64,000 bases of DNA from Ambrosia x helenae (lineage: Eukaryota > Streptophyta > Magnoliopsida > Asterales > Asteraceae), in the NCBI GenBank assembly GCA_030844895.1, contig CM061228.1, positions 35,278,626 through 35,342,625 on the forward strand, written 5' to 3'. Below are positions 34,752 to 48,700 of this stretch, one piece after another. How positions within the stretch are numbered: the first letter of the stretch is position 1; each line of letters begins with the position of its first letter. The notes below the pieces were generated by a model. That model ran no database searches. It saw only the letters and a list, made by a program, of their open reading frames with translations, and was not told where the DNA came from. Both the position numbers and the translations under genes were made by a program.

Positions 34752-37700
34752 TGTGACAACAGTCAACGTAACATATCAACGTCCGTACATGTTTCAGTTA
34801 CGACTTCATTATATGTGCATGTTTAGACAAATTGCATACATTATACCCCCCTCAGGTTAGTAGAGCAAGAGTTAAACAGAAAAAACTCAACACAAAGCAC
34901 TTGTTTAGTCATACAACACCCGGACACACCATCAAAACAAGCATTACAAGAGGTTATGCCCTCTAACACATGCTAATGCACCTCTAACACACGATTGTGA
35001 ACACAAAGATTATCATGGGAAATCATTCAACAAACCCATGACACATGTGAAACAAAATACATGTTAATATCATCATCAAGAGGCATGGAATTTAACCACC
35101 TCTCACTCTTATGAGACCGGATGATATTCCTATATCAAAGGTGTACAAGAGGCTACACAACGAATAATAACAACACTATTAACATGAATAGGATGATTTA
35201 TTTAACATAACATGTTAAGTATTGAATCATAATCAAGCTTAATGTCTTAGAGTTATACCAACATATGTATATACACACGCACATACGTCTCACACACACA
35301 CATGGACAACAAAGGCACTTACACTTGACAAGAACATGACAATGACTCACACATACCTACATCTCAACACTAAGGCATGACTCAAGCCTAGTAACATCAC
35401 CACACCTCACCCCTAGTTTCCTAACTTACAATAAATAGGAAAATAACCAAGTATGAGATTAGAGACACTTGACTAAGCTATGCTTTCCTCTTTCACAAGA
35501 TCACAATCGACCACATGTGTAGGACTAGGAAACATTCACTTGTCAACATAATCTCATTACCCAAACTAGACCTTAACACCTAGGTTATGATAATATCTTA
35601 CAAGAACACCACCTAGAATTAGAAACAACCTATCCTTGCCCCATGAATCACTCGCCACCCATATGTCTACTTTCTCAAGTCCCTTTCAACAAAACACTAA
35701 CTCACATGTGGATTTCTTGGAACTTGCTACATTAACCCACCCCTAGAGAGATCCATGATCTATCACCATCAAAGAAAGACAAACTCTTGTCTTTGATATC
35801 GACCGATTCATCACACCACAAAGAAACATCATATCAATCTAACACTAGCTTAAGTAAGATCCTAAACCTAAGGTTTTAGCCGATCCCTAAGCTAAGAAAG
35901 GTCACCATCACCCTACGATTATACCCAATTGGTTAAACACAAACTCATACCACCACCCAAGACACTAAACCTTCCACAACTAGCATGAGACAAACATTCC
36001 TCCACCTTCCTAGATTGCGGCCGAAAAAGAAGCACCACAAGAAACATGATAGGACAAGCTAGGAAGCCATGAATTGTCAACCATTTCACCAAAATGGCAA
36101 CTTAGACAAGGTATGACACCATGTTAAAGGGAGTCAACCCCATCCTCTTTGGTGGGAGCATGCAATCGGCTCAAGCCTCCTAGGCTTTTCTCATTTTTGT
36201 TTGATTCATAGCCTACATGAGACATACACCTAGTAGGATCAAGCTTTAACATTGCATCAATCTTAAGCTAACTCATTTGCCACATTTAGCCTCTCTTGTC
36301 CACACTCATCGGCTATAAATAGAGCCTCAAACCTACTTCATTTCTTGCACCACTCAACACTCGCAACTCTCATATTTTCACTCACATCACTCGGCTCTAA
36401 GGAGGCCACCACCGAAGACAAGGAAGCTCGAAGGAGGGATCAAGATACAAGCATTCGGCCAACCCCTTGCATCCACTGGTAAGTTATCGAGCCACCTTAA
36501 TCTCTAGCTACCCTTGGTTGTGCAATGCTCACCCAACATACCTTTGATCCCTTGTAATCGGCTATACATACACGCATATCATCACACATTGCACCACTAG
36601 TACATAATCGACCTAACACATCAAAATGGCAATATTATCACTAAAACTATACCTTTGTCTCAAATTTATCACATGGATAGCATGTGTACATCAACAAATC
36701 CTTGTAGACATTGTTATCAAGGTCCATCACCTCTTTATGTTAGCAATCGGCTAGATCATTACATACATAGCTCGAATGAAGCTTTAACATCAAGCATGAT
36801 TTGGTTTAACAACACTATGAACTGGTTTTCATATAACAAAGCTTATGGTTTAGAACATGTGGGAACTAAAATGTTTATAAAGGAAACCATAATCGGGTTT
36901 CGACTAAAAGTACACTTTTGAACATTGAAAGGCTTCGGCCATGTTAATCAAGTTAAGATTAGTCGATTTCGATCCATCAATTGGATAATATTGAAGCTAT
37001 GATACAAGATAGCTTCGGCTATTATGAGATAACACATGTTAGAGTTAAAACAAACACATGTTAACAAACTCTAGTGTTCTATAATGGCTAAAACATATAT
37101 TCAAGCTCTTGTCATCTTACAAGTTGATCAGACATGATCCATTAGGAGCCACATGGACCCGTATCAATACAAAGGGCCCATTTTGGCTACAATTGGTGCT
37201 AACTACTGGCTTAAGCAACACAAAACACTAAGAATCACCACATACACAAAGTCCCAGCCCACACACTTGGGTCCATAAATGTCGGGTGAACAATTTGTAT
37301 GATAAACAACATCCAGATGACTTACCATGTCCATAATGATCATAGGGTATCATTTGTCAGGACGGTGATCATTTACTATCTCACTAGACCCCCACACAAC
37401 TCAAACATGTGAGTTTTCTATGGCCCCATTTTACTATTTCACATTTTGGGGGAAATACATGCATCAATACTTGTGTCAATTTCAAGTGTGTGTACATTCT
37501 AGCATGACTACCATGTGGAACATGAGACATATTGGTTCATGAGCTCACTAGTCCTCGTACATCGTTCTCTGTAACCGTTAGCTAGACATTTAGCCATGGA
37601 ACACTTTAATAGATCTATTGGGTTGACACCCCCACTCTTGGTTAGTCACGCTAACCGGCCACATGCAATAGAGTGTTAGTATTCTACTATACATACATTG

Positions 37701-38220
37701 TCTTTAGTGTACAATGCGCGAGGCACCACAGTCACGAGGTTTGGTTACAGGACTCATGGTTCTCACAATGATCATTTTCTTAGCTAGCTCATGATTGGTC
37801 AAACACGGATGACACGTTCATTTCACAGTACATTCAAAACCCATAGACTCACCAACATTATTGTTCACAAAATCCTTTATGCATGCGTTTCAGGTAACTA
37901 ATGGAGGGCCACAGAGGATTGAGGGAAGGGTTCGAGCATGCACACCGTGGTATCACCTTGATGGTTTTTGTCAGCTTCAAGATACTATGTTTTCGATTTC
38001 CATAAGACAATGTTCATGTGCCTACACAATGCTTAAAAATAATCATATGCTTATTTATGCATATGATTATTTACATATATGTGTATGTTGTGACAGGAAT
38101 CATGGTGAATTCCATCTTTATGGTGGTACTATTTTTAATAAATGTGTGTTGCTTGAATCTTGTGCTTGAAAACTTTTTGATCGTTGCATTCCCGTGTTTC
38201 CGCCTAGGCGGGGCGTGACA
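34752..38220 (+). repeat. Chromovirus 5' LTR
   Basis: 3,469 bp. It is longer than the 3' LTR because it holds about 100 bp near 36976-37080 that the other LTR lacks, and a roughly 60-bp patch at 38035-38100 with an exact palindrome. ORFs inside (36655, 37861) repeat in the other LTR and are not genes. Confidence 0.92.
38041..38068. other. Inverted repeat inside the 5' LTR-only patch
   Basis: AATCATATGC and GCATATGATT form a perfect 10-bp stem around an 8-base spacer. The patch is absent from the 3' LTR. Its right part recurs at 38381-38430 before the leader ORF. Confidence 0.8.
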
Positions 38221-38223
38221 GAT

Positions 38224-38235
38224 TGGTACCAGAGC
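38224..38235 (+). other. Chromovirus primer binding site
   Basis: TGGTACCAGAGC starts three bases after the LTR. It is the iMet-type site with one change (C for T at position 6). Confidence 0.88.
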
Positions 38236-38887
38236 ACGAGGTTATAGCGAACTAAGATTCTTTGGAATTAACTATAACTTAAAATATTTTTCGAAATGTT
38301 TTCACAAAATGCCACGAAGTCTCACCATGCACCCTCAAACCTCAAGCTGCTCCACAAGACATACGGGTACCATGGTTTATTTATGCATATGATTATTTAC
38401 ATATATGTGTATGTTGTGACAGGAAACATGGCCATTACTATTGATCTTGTTTCTTCACCTGAGTCAGAGTCAGATTATTTGGTAGATGATCCCCAGGGAG
38501 ATGACTTACCTCTCACCCAGCCAGCCCCCGAGTCTCATCATAATGGATGGCTATCCGAGTCTGAGATGGACATTGACTCACCTCCTGTGCAGAGACGTAC
38601 TTCTGATGACGAGATGGACGATGACACTCCACCCCTAGCCGTCTCTGACCCCCATCCTTCTGTCACCCATTCTGTCTCATCTCCACCGGCCAGCCTAAAC
38701 CCCTATTTTCTCTTAGACACTTCGGGACGTTTAGTCACTAAGTGTACTCCTCGCAAGAGGATTCGACCGGCCTTAGTGATAGCTATACCTGCTAGGACCC
38801 CGATTTTCCCTACTATCCCTGTTTCTGCGCCCGTCCAGCCGGCCATTCCTGAGCCTATACCCCTAGCCATCGAGGTAGGTGAGCCAT

Positions 38888-40330
38888 TGATGTGCTCAAA
38901 GTGGTTTAGTAAAAACTAACTAAATTAACCTAAACTAGACACTCTAAGTTTTAAATTTATAACCTAAGACTCTCTAAACCTAAACCACACAACCGGCAAG
39001 TGTACCGGTCAGTGCAGTACAGCTAAAGTAAGTCCGAGTATCGAACCCATGAGACTCTAATGGAAAACGTAAACTAGACTCGACTACTTATCTACAACCT
39101 GACTAAATAATGTTTTGTTGCTTAAAGGGGGGCTTTGCTAATAAAACTAAATGCAAGAAAATAAAGATGAAGTCAAATAAATTGAACTGAACTTAATACG
39201 CGAACTGAGCTGGACTGAATTCAAATGATGGTGAAGGTACTACCTAGGTTTGAATCCTACTCTTGACTGACGAACTTCTATGGTTATGGAACTAGCTATG
39301 GAACTGGGATCTTCAGATACTAAACTTACAGGATAAACTAGAGGACCCTCGACCCTTCTCAAGGAGAAACCTAAAGGTTATTTATAAGCCGTTAAACTAC
39401 CGATTGAGAGGTTACCCTTACAGGCTTACCTACTCTGATGATAAAGTACCCGCTAGACAGTCTACCTTACAGCGCGAAAGCCTCACTACACTAAGAGTGC
39501 AAGGGGTAACTATAGAAAACCTGACCTGACTCAATACGCAAGAAGTGGTAAGGAAACTAGGAAGATCTTCTTACAAAGCATCTAGATCTAGCAATTTAAC
39601 ACCCTAGACATATCGACAATCCCGCACCTTATAGCTATTGGAATTGGAAGAACACCGAGAACTACCCAATCAACAAAAACCACTCCTATGGAAAACACTA
39701 GCAATTTACCATAAACTAGTTGTTAACACACAGTCCACAACCTAACACGCATTCATACATGAAAGACATTCACAAAAACGCATGTGGAGTAAATAATTAT
39801 TAATTGAACAAAACTAGGTATGCATATACACCAGATCAAAAATAATCAAAGTCTTTACTAAATCATCAACCCATAGTCAAAGTTCCAAAAACCATAAAAA
39901 CAATCATTCAATCATAAGTATTCATCAAAACATAGGTAGTAACAAAAGTCTAACCAATAAAAGTCATGATAAAATCAAAACAATAAAGGCAAGACAAATT
40001 CATGGTGTCCATACGGGTATTGAATAGATAAACAATTAAAGTAGAAACAACCCGTACTCGCACCAATATCCGCACCTTCAAAATTTATCTTCTTGCTCCT
40101 GTCGTGCTCCTCTCTCAAAAATAATGTCGATGCCTTCCGCCCAAAATAATAATTCTCACTCCCTTTATAATTAGCGGCACCTTCTACAAATAATAATATC
40201 CTTCTCCCAAGATAATATGTGCATCTCTTTATTTTCTTTTTACCTACACAATTCACGTAGGGTTTTATTTTCAAAAGTCACTTGGGCCGAGCCCTTGTGC
40301 TTTCTTTTTATTTTTTATATTTTAGAGTTG

Positions 40331-40382
<52 letters not shown>

Positions 40383-40647
40383 GTATTATAACTCCGTGCT
40401 TTAGATTCCGGTGTTCTCGACTTGATCAAAGTTGCTCGTTTACGCTCCAACGTCCATGAACACCTACAAAAATATGATATAGATACATAAGTACTAAAAA
40501 TGACCCAAAGCTAATAAAAATCTAAAAAAAAACCTATAATAAATAAAATATAACGGTACAAACCTAAAACTAATAAAAACACTATCTAAACGACTAGAAA
40601 ATTGTACAAACTTTACACTGGAAATAGATGTATCTTACAATACATCA
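38888..40647. mobile_element. Solo LTR inserted in the chromovirus leader ORF
   Basis: 1,760 bp flanked by an exact GCCAT duplication (38883-38887 and 40648-40652). It opens TGATGTGCTCAAAG and closes TTACAATACATCA. Joining the flanks restores one reading frame, which confirms the boundaries. There is no PBS, PPT or coding sequence. It contains a TTA microsatellite at about 40331-40377. The phrase ACCGGCAAGTGTACCGGTC (38992-39010) is common in plant gypsy LTRs. Confidence 0.88.
40331..40377. repeat. TTA trinucleotide microsatellite
   Basis: About 15 uninterrupted units inside the solo LTR. A short ORF across it (40217-40459) is an artefact. Confidence 0.92.
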
Positions 40648-41019
40648 GCCATCGAAAAGGCTCAAGAGACGTTCACAGGCCCGCAAACGGCCTTACCTAC
40701 CTAGTCTTACCAGCGACCTTGCGCATCGAGACGAGGAGGATGACCTCGAGACCATGAGCTTGGGAGGCTCATCGGGGAGACCTCTCCGCTCCGAGCGCGG
40801 CGTTATTATCTCACATAACGTCCAGTTGGTGGCTTTGGAGGGCCGAGTTCGGGAGCTCGAGCATCGTTTAGCGGAGTCCGAGCAGGGTAAGCTGCCATAT
40901 TAGAGCGATCGGAGATGGGTAGACGATTGGAGATACTAGAGCGTAGGGCGAGGGAGACAGATAGTCGTATGAGGGAGGCTATTATTTCTCTTGCTGCTGC
41001 TTTCCCACCCCCTTCTTAG

Positions 41020-41250
41020 ATTATGGTTTATGATGATTATGCATGTGATTGACTAAAGATGTTTTGTATGAATGTTATGACCTAAAAACTAATTGCGGTT
41101 CACCCGCCTATTTTGTATTAAAAACCTAACTTCTTTTGAGAAACTATGACATGATGTGATGTAGTGATGTATGGTTTGATTTATATGATTATGTTGGTTA
41201 TGATGTGTTTATATGTTATACTCATGTTTATTGTGTTCCATCGTTTAGTT
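41020..41250 (+). other. Spacer between leader ORF and gag
   Basis: Non-coding and T/A-rich, with repeated TTATGATG-like phrases. No motif stands out. Confidence 0.5.
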
Positions 41251-42666
41251 ATGCAGACCCGACATTCCACATGAACGACCGAAGGCGAGCCACTACCATC
41301 CATACCCGCCGAGTTGGCCAGGGTAATCGCCGAGGCGATTGCTCAACACGATGCAGCCCGGGCCGACTCAAGCGGAGGGTCTGGTGGTACCGGGCGTCGC
41401 CGAAGCGAAATAGACCACGAGGCTGAGAACTCTAGTCACGGTTGTTCATACAAAACCTTCATGGCATGCAAACCATGGAACTTTCGTCGTAATGAAGGTG
41501 CTGTAGGAATTGTCCGGTGGATAGAGAAAACCGAATCAGTCCTCGACATTAGTGGTTGCTCCGAGGATCAGAAGGTAAAGTACTCCACATGTACCTTTCA
41601 GGACGAAGCCCTCACTTGGTGGAATCTGCAGGTACAAACCTTGGGCAGAGAAATGGCATACAGTCTTGCCTGGGCCGATCTCAAAACAATGCTCATGGAT
41701 AAGTACTGTCCTCGAAGTGAACTACAAAAGCTGGAAACCGAGTTCTGGAACCTTGCAATGGTGGATGCCAATGTGACTACATATACCACTCGTTTTCACG
41801 AGCTCTCTCGACTAGTCCCACACATGGTCACCCCTGAGTACAAGAGAGTCAAGAGGTATATCTGGGGTCTGTCTCCAAAGATCCGCAGTATGGTCACTGC
41901 ATCGGCACCCTCCACCATCCAGGCTGCGGTTACCCTAGCTCAGAGTCTGACCGACGACGCAGTACGCATGGGATCACTGACCCAGAAGGTAACAGTTACC
42001 TGTGAGAGTTCCGGGAACAAGCGCAAACGTTCCGACGACCAGAAGAGCAAGCACTCCTCTCACCGACCACAGGACGCTGTGAAAGTTTTTGCTGCTACTG
42101 CTATTGAGGAACCCAAACGCAAGTACAGCGGACCTCATCCTCACTGCAGCAAATGCAACTACCACCACATAGGTACTTGCGACAGCATTCTGTGCAAGAA
42201 CTGCAACCATCGTGGTCATTCTACCGCTAACTGCAGGGCCAAAGCCGCCAACACTCCTCCTGCCCGAAACGAGTGTTTCGAGTGTGGTGCGACAGGACAT
42301 TTCCGAAAGGACTGTCCCAAGGCCAAGGATCAAGCCTGTGGCAGAGCGTTTGTGTTAGGAGCTAACGAAGCACGAGATGATCCTAATGTAGTTACGGGTA
42401 TGTTTCTCCTTAACAATCAATTCACATCAATACTTTTTGATTCCGGCGCAGATTTTAGCTTTGTGTCCACCAACTTTTGGAAATCCCTAGGTTTAGAATC
42501 TAGTAAGTTGGACACACCATTTACCATAGAGCTAGCTAACGGTAAATTAATCTCGTCCGATGAGATCGTTAAGGATTGTATTCTGGTACTCGACGACCAC
42601 GAATTTAGTATCTACTTACTGCCTATCCAATTAGGAATTTTCGATATCGTCATTGGCATGGATTAG
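41251..42666 (+). pseudogene. Chromovirus gag and protease
   Basis: The likely start ATG 41251 is followed by TGA at 41272 (CGA originally). The frame then runs open to TAG 42664 (TGG originally). It has the gag capsid region (FMACKPWNF, GIVRWIEKTE, LTWWNLQVQ, FHELSRLVPHM), then knuckles CKNCNHRGHSTANC (42193-42234) and CFECGATGHFRKDC (42274-42315), then the protease active site DSGA (42439-42450) and the IVIGMDWLS-type end. Gag builds the particle, and protease cuts the polyprotein. It is in frame with the downstream pol. Confidence 0.93.
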
Positions 42667-45600
42667 TTGTCCAAAGACCGTGCAGAGATCGTCTGTCACG
42701 AGAAGTTGGTACGAATCCCCTTGTCAAATGGTGAAACCTTAATGATTCGAGGGAGTCAGGGTTTACCCACTCTTCGTATCATCTCCTGGATTAAGGCCCA
42801 AAAATGTTTAAGGAAAGGTTGTGTCGCGTTCCGCGCACATGACGTTAAACAAAAAGCTAAAGATCGGAAACTAGCGGACATCCCAGTGGTGAGAAAGTAC
42901 CCCGAAGTCTTTCCAGAAGACTTGCCAGGACTTCCACCACCGCGACAAGTCGAGTTTCGCATCGATCTTGTTCCGGGAGCTGCCCCAGTAGCCCACACTC
43001 CGTATCGCTTAGCCCCATCTGAGATGCAGGAACTGTCCAATCAACTCCAAGAGTTGCTAGACAAAGGTTTCATTCGTCCGAGTTCTTCCCCGTGGGGAGC
43101 ACCTATCTTATTCGTGAAGAAGAAAAACGGGAGTTTCCGCATGTGCATCGACTACCGGGAGCTGAACAAACAGACGATCAAGAACAAGTATCCGTTGCCA
43201 AGGATCGACGACCTGTTCGACCAGTTGCAGGGATCCAGCTACTACTCAAAGATCGATCTACGGTCAGGATATCATCAGCTATGAATCCAGGAGGACGACA
43301 TCCCGAAAACTGCATTCCGAACTCGTTATGGGCATTACGAATTCCTGGTTATGCCATTCGGATTAACGAATGCTCCAGCAGTTTTCATGGACCTCATGAA
43401 TCGTGTCTGCAAACCCTACTTGGACAAATTCGTCATTTTCTTCATCGACGACATCTTGATCTATTCACTAACTCAATAGGAGCACGAACAACATCTACGC
43501 TTGATGTTGGAGTTGCTCAAAAGCAAGAAGTTGTACGCCAAATTCTCAAAATGCGAGTTCTGGATTCGAGAAGTTCATTTCCTCGGTCACATAGTGAACG
43601 AGAAGGGTATACAAGTTGATCCTACAAAAATCGAAGCAATCAGGGATTGGGCTGTGCCCAAGACACCAACTGAAGTGCGACAATTTTTGGGATTAGCCGG
43701 TTATTACCGACGATTCATCGAGAACTTCTCTAAGATTGCCCAACCACTGACTGTCTTGACGCAAAAAGACAAGAAGTTCGATTGGGGGATCCGACAGGAG
43801 AATGCGTTCCAAGTATTGAAGGACTGCCTGTGCAGTGCACCAATTCTTTCCCTTCCTGAAGGCACAGATGACTTCGTAGTTTACTGCGATGCTTCGCATC
43901 AAGGTCTTGGATGCATGAGGAATAAGGTCATTGCCTATGCATCCCGGCAACTCAAAATTCATGAAAAGAATTACACTACTCATGATCTAGAGTTAGGTGC
44001 AGTGATCTTTGCACTTAAGATTTGGAGGCACTACCTTTACGGTACCAAGTGCACCATCTTCACCGATCATAAGAGCTTACATCACATCTTCAACCAGAAG
44101 GAGTTGAACATGCGGCAACGCAGATGGGTTGAACTGTTGAACCATTACGATTGTGATATTAAATACCATCCGGGCAAAGCCAACGTTGTGGCTGACGCGT
44201 TAAGCCGGAAGGAGCGAGTTTAGACCCTATGTGTGCGTGCACTAGGTCTAACCATCCATACAAATCTCACGACCCGTATTCGCGACGCTCAACAAGAAGC
44301 TCTGAAAAGTGAAAAATCTTAAGAACGAGTCGCTATTTAAGATGGTTAATCTATTGGAACCAAAATCTGATGGCACAGTATATTTCGCCAACCGGATTTG
44401 GGTGCCACGGTTTGGTGACTTACGTAATCTAATCTTGGAGGAAGCACACAGGTCTAGATACTCCGTACACCCTGGTGCTGACAAGATGTACAAAGACGTA
44501 AAGGAACTTTACTGGTGGCCCAATCTAAAAGGTGAAATCGCCACATACGTCAGCAGATGCCTTACCTGTTCAAAGGTCAAAGCTGAGTATCAAAAGCCAT
44601 CTGGTCTGCTCTAGCAACCAGACATCCCAGTGTGGAAATGGGAACAGATTTCCATGGATTTCATCACCAAGTTACCTAAGACGTCCAATGGTCACGATAC
44701 AATTTGGGTCATTGTTGACCGGTTGACTAAATCCGCACATTTCTTGCTGATTAAGGAAACCGACAAGTTGGAGAAACTTGCCAAGTTGTACATCAAGGAA
44801 ATTGTAACCAGACACGGTGTGCCTGTTTCGATCATTTCTGACCGAGACAGTCGATTCACCTCCTGATTCTGGCAAACACTGATGGACGCACTAGGCTCTC
44901 GTTTAGACATGAGTACAGCCTAGCATCCGCAAACAGATGGCCAAAGTGAAAGTACAATCTAGACATTGGAGGACATGCCCGGGCATGCGCAATCGATTTC
45001 GGTGGAAACTGGGATTCACACCTACCATTGGTTAAATTTTCCTACAATAACAGTTACCACACCAGCATCAAGGCTGCCCCCTTCGAAGCCTTGTATGGAC
45101 GCAAGTGTAGATCTCCTCTGTGTTGGGCAGAAGTTGGAGACAAATATCTGACTGGCCCCGAGCTTATTCAAGAGACCACCGATAAGATCTTCCAGATCCG
45201 TGATCGCTTGAAAGCAGCTCGAGATCGTCAAAAGAGTTACGCTGATCGCCGTCGTAAACCACTCGAGTTTCAAGTGGGCGATAAAGTACTCTTAAAAGTC
45301 TCACCCTGGAATGGAGTACCACGATTTGGCAAATGTGGGAAACTCAACCCCCGATACATTGTTCCATTCGAGATACTTTCTAGAGTTGGTCCCATGGCAT
45401 ACAAACTCAAGCTACCCGAAGAGCTGAGTAGTGTTCATGACACTTTCCACGTATCCAACCTAAAGAAATGTCTATCCGACGAATCTTTGATCATTCCTCC
45501 TGAAGAAATTCACATAGATGATCAGCTCCACTTCGTCGAGGAGCCAATCGAGGTGACTGATTGGAAAGTCCAAAAATTGAGAAGGAGCCGCACTAAACTT

Positions 45601-45741
45601 GTGAAAGTCAGATGGAATGCAAAGCGTGGTCCGGAATTTACATGGGAACGGGAAGACCAAATGAGACACAAGTACCCAGCTCTTTTCCCCGAAACTACTA
45701 ACACTAGTAGGGAAACTCGATTTCGCGGACGAAATTCCTAA
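42667..45741 (+). pseudogene. Chromovirus pol: RT, RNase H, integrase, chromodomain-like C-terminus
   Basis: RT motifs are [27 protein letters not shown] and FIDD at 43441-43452. RNase H has [15 protein letters not shown] and [14 protein letters not shown], with a few residues missing after LGC near 43915. The frame shifts near 44300 to integrase: an H-H-C-C zinc region (CLTCSKVK), [16 protein letters not shown] and [10 protein letters not shown] second shift near 44960-45030 leads to the C-terminal part. There [15 protein letters not shown] and MRHKYPALF match the chromodomain-like end of chromovirus integrases. Stops lie at 43282, 43478, 44612 and 44864, among others. The chromodomain would steer insertion to heterochromatin. 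Confidence 0.92.
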
Positions 45742-45754
45742 AACAAGGGGAGAA
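45742..45754 (+). other. Chromovirus polypurine tract
   Basis: AACAAGGGGAGAA abuts the 3' LTR start TGTGACAAC and directly follows the integrase stop. Confidence 0.85.
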
Positions 45755-48700
45755 TGTGACAACAGTCAACGTAACAGGTCAACGTCCGTACATGTTTCAG
45801 TTACGACTTCATTATATGTGCATGTTTAGACAAATTGCATACATTATACCCCCCCCTCAGGTTAGTAGAGCATGAGTTAAACAAAAAAAAACTCAACACA
45901 AATCACTTGTTTAGTCATACAACATCCGAACACACCATCAAAACAAGCATTACAAGAGGTTATGCCCTCTAACACATGCTAATGCACCTCTAACACACGA
46001 TTGTGAACACAAAGATTATCATGGGAAATCATTCAACAAACCCATGACACATGTGAAACAAAATACATGTTAATATCATCATCAAGAGGCATGGAATTTA
46101 ACCACCTCTCACTCTTATGAGACCGGATGATATTCCTATATCAAAGGTGTACAAGAGGCTACACAACGAACAATCACAACACTATTAACATGAATATAAT
46201 GATTTATTTAACATAACATGTTAAGTATTGAATCATAATCAAGCTTAATGTCTTAGAGTTATACCAACATATGTATATACACACGCACATACGGCTCTCA
46301 CACACACATGGACAACAAGGCACTTACACTTGACAAGAACATGACAATGACTCACACATACCTACATCTCAACACTAAGGCATGACTCAAGCCTAGTAAC
46401 ATTACCACACCTCACCCCTAGTTTCCTAACTTACACTAAATAGGAAAATAACCAAGTATGAGATTAGAGACACTTTACTAAGCTATGCTTTCCTCTTTCA
46501 CAAGATCACAATCGACGACATGTGTAGGACTAGGAAACATTCACTTGTCAGCATCAACTCATTACCCAAACTAGACCTTAACACCTAGGTTATGATAATA
46601 TCTTACAAGAACACCACCTAGAATTAGAAACAACCTAGCCTTGCTCCATGAATCACTCGCCACCCACATGTCTACTTTCTCAAGTCCCTTTCAACAAAAC
46701 ACTAACTCACATGTGGATTTCTTGGAACTTGCTACATTAACCCACCCCTAGAGAGATCCATGATCTATCACCATCAAAGAAAGACAAACTCTTGTCTTCG
46801 ATATCGGCCGATTCATCACACCACAAGGAAACATCATATCAATCTAACACTAGCTTAAGTAAGATCCTAAACCTAAGGATTTAGCCGATCCCTAAGCTAA
46901 GAAAGGTCACCATCACCCTAAGATTATACCCAATTGGTTAAACACAAACTCATACCACCACCCAAGACACTAAACCTTCCACAACTAGCATGAGACAAAC
47001 ATTCCTCCACCTTCCTAGATTGCGGCCGAAAAAGAAGCACCACAAGAAACATAATAGGGCAAGCTAGGAAGCCATGAATTGTCAACCATTTCACCAAAAT
47101 GGCAACTTAGACAAGGTATGACACCATGTTAAAGGGAGTCAACCCCATCCTCATTGGTGGGAGCATGCAATCGGCTCAAGCCTCCTAGGCTTTTCTCATT
47201 TTGTTTGATTCATAGCCTACATGAGACATACACCTAGTAGGATCAAGCTTTAACAATGCATCAATCTTAAGCTAACTCATTTGCCACATTTAGCCTCTCT
47301 TGTCCACACTCATCGGCTATAAATAGAGCCTCAAACCCACTTCATTTCTTGCACCACTCCACACTCGCAACTCTCATATTTTCACTCACATCACTCGGCT
47401 CTAGGGAGGCCACCACCGAAGACAAGGAAGCTCGAAGGAGGGATCAAGATCCAAGCATTCGACCAACCCCTTGCATCCACTGGTAAGTTATCGAGCCACC
47501 TTAATCTCTAGCTACCCTTGGTTGTGCAATGCTCACCCAACATACCTTTGATCCCTTGTAATCGGCTATGCATACACGCATATCATCACACATTGCACCA
47601 CTAGTACATAATCGACCTAACACATCAGAATGGCAATATTATCACTAAAACTATACTTTTGTCTCAAATTTATCACATGGATAGCATGTTTACATCAACA
47701 AAGCCTTGTAGACATGGTTATCAAGGTTCATCACCTCTTTATGTTAGCAATCGGCAAGATCATTACATACATAGCTCGAATAAAGCTTTAACATCAAGCA
47801 TGATTTGGTTTAACAACACTATGAACCGGTTTTCATATAACAAAGCTTATGGTTTAGAACATGTGGGAACTAAAATGTTTATAAAGGAAACCATAATCGG
47901 ATTTCGACTAAAGTACACTTTTGAACATTGAAAGGCTTTGGCCATGTTAGTCAAGTTAAGATTAGTCGATTTCGATCCATCTAGTGTGCTATAATGGCTA
48001 AAACACATATTCAAGCTCTTGTCATCTCACAAGTTGATCAGACATGATCCATTAGGAGCCCCATGGACCCGTATCAATACAAAGGGCCCATTTTGGCTAC
48101 AATTGGTGCTAACTACTGGCTTAAGCAACACAAAACACTAAGAATCACCACATACACAAAGTCCCAGCCCACACACTTGGGTCCACAAATGTCGGGTGAA
48201 CAATTTTTATGATAATCAACATCCAGATGACTTACCATGTCCATAATGATCATAGGGTATCATTTGTCAGGACAGTGATCATTTACTAGCTCACTAGACC
48301 CCACACGACTCAAACAGGTGAGTTTTCTATGGCCCCATTTTACTTTTTCACATTTTGGGGGAAATACATGCATCAATACTTGTGTCAATTTCAAGTGTGT
48401 GTACATTCTAGCATGACTACCATGTGGAACATGAGACATATTGGTTCATGAGCTCACTAGTCCTCGTACATCGTTCTCTGTAACCATTAGCTAGACATTT
48501 AGCCTTGGAACACTTTAATAGATCTATTGGGTTGACACCCCCACTCTTGGTTAGTCACGCTAACTGGCCACATGCAATAGAGTGTTAGTATTCTACTATA
48601 CATACATTGTCTTTAGTGTACAATGCGCGAGGCACCACAGTCACGAGGTTCGGTTACAGGACTCATGGTTCTCACAATGATCATTTGCTTAGCTAGCTCA

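Larger units (their letters stand above)
38428..41019 (+). pseudogene. Chromovirus leader ORF before gag, split by a solo LTR
   Basis: ATG 38428 opens MAITIDLVSSPESESDYL. The first part is acidic and Pro/Ser-rich. It is interrupted after 38887 by an inserted solo LTR. Across the duplicated GCCAT the same frame resumes at 40653 (SKRLKRRSQARKRPYL), basic at first. It ends in a heptad-rich segment (LVALEGRVRELEHRLAE), broken by a stop at 40901. The neighbouring frame continues coherently (LERSEMGRRLEILERR) to TAG 41017. Without the insertion it is about 275 codons. The preserved frame on both sides argues it was a real protein. I do not recognise a known domain. It could be an accessory protein or an upstream part of gag. 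Confidence 0.7.
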
